In this document: positions 57,826 through 64,000 of the stretch, piece by piece | Numbering within the stretch: position 1 is the first letter of the stretch | Layout of the letters: every line of letters begins with the position of its first letter | NCBI GenBank assembly: GCA_027946555.1 | Contig: JAPEVC010000131.1 | Location: 1-64,000, forward strand | Direction of reading: 5' to 3' | Length of the DNA: 64,000 nt | Source of the DNA: Gnomoniopsis sp. IMI 355080 | Lineage: Eukaryota > Ascomycota > Sordariomycetes > Diaporthales > Gnomoniaceae | Program-made: the position numbers and the translations under genes | The notes under the pieces: generated by a model | What the model was told of the DNA's origin: nothing | Database searches by the model: none | What the model saw: only the letters and a program-made list of their open reading frames with translations

Positions 57826-58402
57826 TTTCGTACTGGGCTAGGTGACCGGTGAGCATGCAAGCACCCGATTTGTTGTCACGGGGTAAGCAAGCAGGAGTCG
57901 CACAATGGCTGAGATATACGGCAGCCACAATCCCCCAGGAAAATACCAAAGCACCGCAAGCCAGGCAAGCTGAAAGACTTAGGTTTATATGTCGCAAAGT
58001 TGAGCTCACGAGCAGTCATACAACAGCTGGGCAGTGGCGCTCTCTTATGCCAAGGCATAGCTGTTAGATCTCATCTTTCGGAATCCAATATCAAATATTC
58101 TGTCACGGATCTTGTTCTGAAGCCTCACCTCTTCTCCTCGGTCACATATCACTGAGAATATGCTACTTCAGGTATGAATGCATGCTTACGCACTGCCTCT
58201 CACTGGTAGATAGCCAAAGACGGATTGGAAATCGGACACGGCCAACTATGTCACCGTACTCCTTGATTGGTGTCAAGATGCCGGGTTATCAGCGCTCACT
58301 AGATTTCATTGTGCAGTGACACGACGACAGACGTACCTCTCGAGTATGCGCATCAACAATAAGAACAATAACGACCTGAAAAACGTATTTCGGTGCTTTC
58401 TG

Positions 58403-58630
58403 CTACATTGAATTGTACAAGTACATCTCAGCAAACCTCACTAATCCCCTCCATATTGTCTCTGAGGTATAATCCCTCCCTTTGCCTGTGTTATTCTCAA
58501 ATTGGGTCCAAAGCTCGCAGAATTTGGAGCTGTATGGGTCAATTGTGACCACAAGTTGCAAATTGTCCATCCGCACAATCTCCCCAAGCCACTTGTTACT
58601 CAGCACCGACGCAGCATTTTGTCTGTCCAC
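58403..58630 (-). other. possible coding fragment, unknown
   Basis: A 75-codon frame without an ATG at its beginning (the first codon is GTG). It has an ordinary amino-acid mix (NLQLVVTIDPYSSKFCELW, then a region ending in MYLYNSM). A third frame between it and the Gly-rich frame (IAVEFGETRTKPTISG) also looks protein-like. It may be an exon of a broken or unsplit gene starting at 58810. I cannot join the pieces with clear splice sites. Confidence 0.2.
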
Positions 58631-58672
58631 TTATGGTAGGCTTGGTTCTAGTCTCCCCAAACTCAACGGCTA

Positions 58673-58810
58673 TCATGTTCTTCCGCCACTGCCACCTTGA
58701 CCGCTGCTTCCTGAACCTGACCCGCCTTGCCCGCCTCCACCTTGACCTTTGCCTCCCCCCGTACTACTCTCGTCGGGCTCTTTGATGAAGCTCGTGAAAG
58801 ATGTGGGCAT
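58673..58810 (-). CDS. small Gly/Ser-rich ORF, 45 residues
   Basis: Starts with MPTSFTSFIKEPDESS and then has Gly, Ser and Gln only (GGGKGQGGGGQGG and so on), ending in GGRT before TGA. The ATG context TACAAAAATGCC is acceptable. It lies on the same strand as, and about 850 bp upstream of, the STAND gene. No family is recognised. It could be a real small protein, the first exon of a longer gene whose rest lies at 58403-58672, or chance. Confidence 0.3.
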   Translation of the reverse strand: MPTSFTSFIKEPDESSTGGGKGQGGGGQGGSGSGSSGQGGSGGRT

Positions 58811-60219
58811 TTTTGTAAATTGTGGTATGAGGTTTAGGCGTCGGACTTGATGAGTCTCTCTGTATTTGAACTGACATTAGTTCCTAGAGCTTGAGTATTT
58901 ATAGAGATTTTAGGGGCGGTCCGAGCCTTACCAGGACAATGGCGGAAGGTGTGCACCGTGTGGTCCAGCTTTTCAATGGGAGCGTTCAATTCATAGCAGG
59001 GTGTGAAAGGGCTAGGTGTAAGCTTGGAGCCTTAGTACACATATAATCTTTTATATAGTTATACGAAAGAAGGATGTGCAGGTCTGTATCTGGAGGGAAG
59101 GATCATCCAAAGAGTGACCAAGAAAAAAAGATACCTAGAAGTATGGTACATATAAGGAGTCCATTCCCATAGTGGCACGGAAAGAATGACTGCATCTATG
59201 GCGAGTGCGTGTCGCCAATGGATGCTCTAGACATAATCCTCCCACCCTTTAAATGATATCGGAATATCATTCTGAGCCACATGATATACAACAGCAGTGA
59301 CGTGGCGAAATGTCTGGTTGGTATTGGATCATAGCCACGACTGGTACCACAACATGCAATAGTTGCACATCCTGCAGCCGGTCTGGTGATGCTTGCCTTC
59401 CCACCACTATCAATTAACCGAGGCAACAAATCACGACGATATCCGCCCACCACGGATAGAGAGTGGTAACACTCACCGGGAATACATGGTTGTAGTCTGA
59501 CGTGGCGGCTTTACCTGGGTACGTGGTACGCACATACTTGGGTAGTTCGCAAGCAATACTAAACGTGACATGTTTCTACCTAATCAGTGCCTGAAGTCTT
59601 GCTATTTAATGGATGTCTGGTTGAATCCCATAAGGTCTAAGGCCCCCAAAGCAGACGCGCTGCTCGTCCCCCGGATCGACGTAGTTCATCTATTATAAGG
59701 CACAAGCGGGGTTTTAATCAAAATGACGGTATCGAGGCTGCAAATTTCCACACCGGTGTGCAAGTTCTGTCTTACTCGAAATCCCTCGCACTCTACATGG
59801 GGAAGGCGGTAAGGAAATGAGGAGGATCATCCCTTGACAGCCAATGGAGTACGAGTACCTGGGAGACCCTCGAAGTCTATCTTCCTTTCGTCCGAGGATA
59901 TGTATTCAAAGATATCGAACTCGCCGGATTGAATCAAAGATTTATGATTTGTTGTCCTCAGAAGGGCTTCCATAGGTCAATATGGGGAATATGGGTTCTC
60001 AAGAGAAGACGGTGCAGATTGTATGTTGGACACTTGTGCCCGAAGCTCAGCCCCTCAATTTCCTTCACCTTACGGATGCGGCTCTGCGGTGGACATCCTA
60101 TTGGAGGGCGCTCATCAGGTCCACTTGACCACACTTCTCTCTTAGCCTTGCTCCCCTGCCTGATCCAAGGAAGACTGGCCCGGACCTATTCATGTCTTTC
60201 GCCTTAAATTGAAAAGGGC

Positions 60220-62233
60220 ATGATGCTAATGCCTCTCTCCAAGCAGGAACCCCAGTCATTTGTTGAGGCAAAGAAAGAAGCCAAGAAAATCAGAGACTTG
60301 TGCAAAGTGCCTGCCATCAGCATTGGCGTTCTGCACGAAGGCAAATTAGTTCTTACAGACAGCGTAGGCTTTCGAGACCGAGACGCGGGCGCGGAAGAGG
60401 AGCCAGACGGAGACACAATCTATACGTTATGTTCAATTTCCAAAACCTTTGTCTCCGCGGCCCTTGGAATCCTTGTGGACCAAGGAAAGATGGAGTGGGA
60501 TGATCCTGTAGGAAAGTATCTCCCGGACTTCCAGACTCAAGGTGATCCCACCGTTGCCGAGAAAGCCACGTTCAATGACTTTCTGCGACATACGAGTGGG
60601 CTTGCCGATCCTGTGGTCACGCTGCTCGGACCGAATGGAACAGTGCTGGTTGGTAAGAATGACTTGACCAACGTCGTGAACAAGACTCCGACGGTGGACT
60701 CAGAAGGAAAGCCATACTTCAACAACACGTGGAAGTACAGCAATGTCGCCTACGGATTGTTGACGCTTGTGGTCGAGAAACTTTCTGGTGTACCCTACGC
60801 ACAGTTCGTCCAAGATAATATCCTGACACCCCTCGGTATGGACCATACTGCCGTTTCGAAAGAGCGAGTGAACAAATGGAAGGGCAACATTGCCAACTCC
60901 TACGCGCAGCTCTCGGATGATTCATGGCACAAATTGGAACACGAGTGGACGGACGAGGAAAATGGCCCTATCTTGGGTATGATAGGAATACGGAGCTCTG
61001 GTGAGTCCATAAACAGTCGCTTCTTCTATAGTTGAGATGTCTGGTGGAATCAGCGTGGTGCATTGCCATTAGAGCCCTCGGGACTGATGTTGGGAAGTAT
61101 ACTAGGTGTTGACTCCAGTCATATACCCCTTCAATCAACCAGTCGCACTGCCCCGTAGCCCCCCTCCCTTTGTTTTCTTCTTTTTCATCGGATCACTACT
61201 CCTTGTAATTGATGCCATACACAATGGAAACCCACTAATTCCTGTCTTCAAAGTCAACGACATGTTAAAGTACTGTGCGGCTGTTATGGAAGCCAACGAA
61301 CAGGACAGCGCAAAGCCCATGGACATACTATCTACAGTAAAGAACCCTTTGAAGCAGATGAATTGGATACTTCGCGATGGATTCTGGTGGACACGTCCAC
61401 ATGAGGACCAATTCAACAATACGTCCAGATTCCGCCTTGCTTGGATGGAGGTTGAGATGCCATCCTGTATGACTTCGTGGGGGTCGTGGAACCAGACGCT
61501 GGGGGATCTTGCAGGAACGGACGAAGACAAACGGATCAGAAACGCAAACATTCTCGGCCAGAACTCAGGAAACAGATTGCTGTACAAATCCGTCGGCTGC
61601 GGGTTCTGCGGCGTTGCATCCGTTTGTCTTTTCCCAGAGACGCGAAGCGCCGTGGTCGCTCTCAGCAGTGGAATCAACTGCGGTGATGCAGCTGACTTTG
61701 CTGCCTCGATCTACACCCAGGAGTTATTCAATTTAGAGCCCAAGATCGATATTTACAAACTCGCCGAAAGAGAAGTTAAAGAACGCGGTAAGGAGTGGGG
61801 CAAGATTATAAAAGATCTCGACGAGCATCGTGATACCTCGCAGGCCGAGCATGACCCCTCGGAGTTTGTTGGCGAGTATTGCGGCTTGGGTATCACTGTC
61901 AGCATACGGCTGAACACAGCTACCGGAAAGATGATGGTACGCCTGAACAAAAAGGAGAAAACAGAACAGGAGCTGGAGTACTACAACGTGGACAAGTACA
62001 GTTTTTGGCCCAAAACGCGTGATGAATGGTAAGTACTATGAGGCCTTATCCATTGGAAAATGTGCGTCTAATTTGTTATTACTAGGCTCAAAGGGGGTTG
62101 GCTTGATTGGGACTATTATCTGGTTGGGATATTCTCATTTACTAGGAGCGAGGCCGGTGTAGTCACTGGATTCACCTGGGTATGGGAAGAAGGCGCGGAG
62201 CCTTACTTGTTTGAGAAGAAAGTCTGCGAATGA
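60220..62233 (+). CDS. class C beta-lactamase-like serine hydrolase
   Basis: Three exons, 60220-61000, 61254-62028 and 62086-62233; 567 residues, phases consistent. The 253-bp first intron ends with branch CCACTAAT and acceptor CAAAG. Seen: AISIGVLHEGKLVLTDSVGFRD, the SxxK motif SISK (S72, K75), the second motif Y173-S-N, HTSGL, and a long C-terminal domain with GCGFCGVASVCLFPETRSAVVAL. Family knowledge: S12 peptidase/beta-lactamase-related proteins in fungi include esterases, hydrolases and acyltransferases (LovD type) that use the Ser nucleophile with Lys and Tyr. No signal peptide was seen, so a cytosolic role is likely. The gene is tail to tail with the OPT transporter, 100 bp apart. The splice joining RSS to VNDMLKY restores the family's conserved segment. 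Confidence 0.9.
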
Positions 62234-62333
62234 AAGACATTGACGCCGATGCTCCCTCTGTTTCGCGTGGCACGCTTAGAAATAAGACGATGTACTGTAC
62301 ATTCAAGTGACGATCTAGCATAAGTATTCCTCC

Positions 62334-64000
62334 TTATAGCCATGTACTCGGCCCAAATGTCTCGCCCGCCGGCACGACAGACCTGACCGCGGTCCCCAGC
62401 ATGTCGGACGTTGACAATGCCGCATTGTTTCCAAACCAGTCCGGCGGTGTTGCTTGTGTCAAATAAACACTGAAAAACACCACAATTGTCGCCACAATGA
62501 GACCGCAGTCGAGCGCGGCGGAGGTGATGTAGTTGTACTGCAGCCACCAGTGGTTCCATCGCCGCTTGATGAAAAAGTTGAAGATGGCCCCGACTACGCC
62601 CCAGCAACTGTACATAATACTATTGTTAGCAAATGACCGAACAAATCGTGACGGACCGAGCGCGGGGACCTACAGATAAATATATGTTGTCGCAGGAGGC
62701 AGGAATCCCGAACCACCCCAGATGAGTGGTACGTGTAGATACCGCCATATGCTCATTGGGTATTTTCTTGCAAAATACCACGAAATGAGAGGCGTCACGG
62801 CGCCCAGGAGCCAGCAGTATTGCAAGCCACTGTAGAGAGCGCCGTCACCAAACAATCTCCTAGGGCCGATGGCGCCCCAGATCACGCTTGCTGTGTAGAA
62901 GACTTTCTGGCCCGTACATGTGTACATGTTGGGCTGTGTATCGGAGCTGAGGTGAAAGGTTAGTAATGTTCATCTAGATCACCCACGACAGGAAGGAGAA
63001 GGCAAGTCTTCATACCAGACGTCAGGGATATTCTCGAGCGCCCAGTTCATGACAGCAATCTGCACGATGGCGGACCATATGCTCGCCACCAGCTGCGCAG
63101 AGAACATCGTACGGGGAGGAACCTTCATGTAATGGCCCATTTTCATATCCTGGGCGAATCCGAGGGCCTGTGAGCAGCAGATATATCCGTAGTTCTTGAA
63201 TATCATCATGGCGATCGGCTGTCCGGGAACCAGGTAGCCCACAACGTACTCGGTCAGGAGGTTCAAGCCCAGCTGGATGTTAGTGAAAGCCTGGATAATC
63301 CCGATGGGCACGGTAAAAAGGATGGGGATAAGTAGGCAGACAACAAAGCCCCACCATGGGAGTCCTGTTGGCCTGTGTCGGGGTGAGGGTCAGCAATCAG
63401 AAGTGCGTGAGATGGGGAGACGGGGGGGCCTTACCAGCCACAAACTACCACAAATGACAACGCAATCATCACCGCAAAGAGCACGAAATACCACCAGTCA
63501 TCGGCATCGCGATACTTCTTCATCATCCGCATGTGGCTATCATCCTCTTGGTTCCTTGCAAGCTCAAACTGCGCCTTGATCTCGCGACTGTGATACAACA
63601 TGACATGTACAACAACCGAAGTGATGGCTGCGAACGCCATCCCATACGCCACAACATACTGAATAGGCATATACAAGGGTGAATATGCGTGGTACTTCGC
63701 CTCGTCGAATGAACCGTTCCCGTCCAATATCCGCGAGACGTCGTAGGCCTGACCAGTGTTGTCGTAGCTCTGTGAACTTTGCACGGGCATGTAGTCGGAG
63801 AACCAGACGCCGTTGTAGTATAAACCGGTCGATATAACGACAAAGAAGACGAGTAAGCCCCCAATGGTGTTTGCGAGCGCATAAAACGGCGTGACCAGCG
63901 GCGAGCCCAGATACCCCGAGACGATAGTCCAATCGAACGTCAATGGAAACAGGCCGTAGCCACCGACACCGCCAAAAAGCTGGTTTACGATGGCGTTGTT
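62334..64000 (-). CDS. OPT-family oligopeptide transporter, C-terminal part
   Basis: Partial: the 5' end lies beyond the right edge. Exons seen on the minus strand: 64000-63435 (frame open to the edge), 63372-63016, 62946-62674, 62607-62334; 489 residues of the C-terminal part, out of usually 700-900. Seen: NNAIVNQLFGGVGGYGLFP, LGSPLVTPFYALANTIGG, LPWWGFVVCLLIPILF, NYGYICCSQALGFAQDMKMGHYMKVPPR, VFYTASVIWGAIGPRRLFG, and LQYNYITSAALDCGL near the end; these are OPT-type signatures. Family knowledge: OPT proteins are proton-coupled importers of tetra/pentapeptides, glutathione or metal chelates, in the plasma membrane. One splice choice (62608 versus 12 bp upstream) gives two in-frame variants. 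The product ends with the lumen-rich ETFGPSTWL. Confidence 0.93.

Larger units (their letters stand above)
57826..60219. other. intergenic with possible small ORFs
   Basis: About 2.4 kb upstream of the STAND gene. Small minus-strand frames at 58403-58630 and 58673-58810 are described separately. Other frames (57794-58009, 59196-59453, 59929-60207) are without features. The rightmost part presumably holds the promoter of the hydrolase gene at 60220. Confidence 0.45.

Noticed and set aside
59196..59453. 85-codon minus-strand open frame
   Set aside because: No domain, no splice partner and no neighbour that would make sense of it.

Overview
The window reads as nuclear DNA of a filamentous ascomycete (Pezizomycotina; probably a Sordariomycete, though no marker here proves the class). 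Support comes from short introns (about 50-250 bp) with GT..AG ends and CTAAC/CTGAC branch points, compact intergenic spaces, and families typical of filamentous ascomycetes: a CFEM protein, a thaumatin-like protein, a STAND/NLR protein, an NpgA-type phosphopantetheinyl transferase and a very long class II myosin. I reconstructed 22 gene models by joining open frames at splice sites and checking phase by hand. Two small loci are doubtful. I saw no rRNA, tRNA, CRISPR, insertion sequence or intact transposon.

Left part (1-19 kb): an HSP70/HSPA12-like ATPase; an unknown Ser/Arg-rich basic protein; a 3 kb gene-poor stretch with a T13A22 tract and CCTAGGTA palindromes; a Dal5/TNA1-type MFS transporter; a thaumatin-like protein; then small housekeeping genes: an ankyrin protein, RNA polymerase III subunit C11 and Mediator subunit Med31. 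A CFEM GPI-type protein follows.

Middle (19-41 kb): a 2414-residue class II myosin heavy chain with one GC-AG intron; a zf-C3H1 protein resembling the Red1/ZFC3H1 RNA-surveillance family; a GNAT acetyltransferase with an N-terminal PCNA-binding (PIP) motif; a SAGA Sgf11-like zinc protein; a damaged-looking locus with Zn2Cys6-type cysteine modules; a PPIL1-type cyclophilin; and a signal peptide peptidase.

Right part (41-64 kb): an F-box-like protein, an NpgA-type PPTase, an ankyrin/PH/FFAT oxysterol-binding protein (Osh1/2 type), an O-fucosyltransferase-like type II membrane protein, a nine-exon STAND protein (helical N-terminus, NB-ARC, TPR), a class C beta-lactamase-like serine hydrolase and, tail to tail with it, an OPT oligopeptide transporter cut by the right edge.

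Most genes are independent housekeeping units. Functional themes are transcription (RPC11, MED31, Sgf11-like), membrane and ER biology (SPP, OSBP), cell surface (CFEM, thaumatin-like) and accessory functions near the right end (STAND protein, hydrolase/transporter pair).
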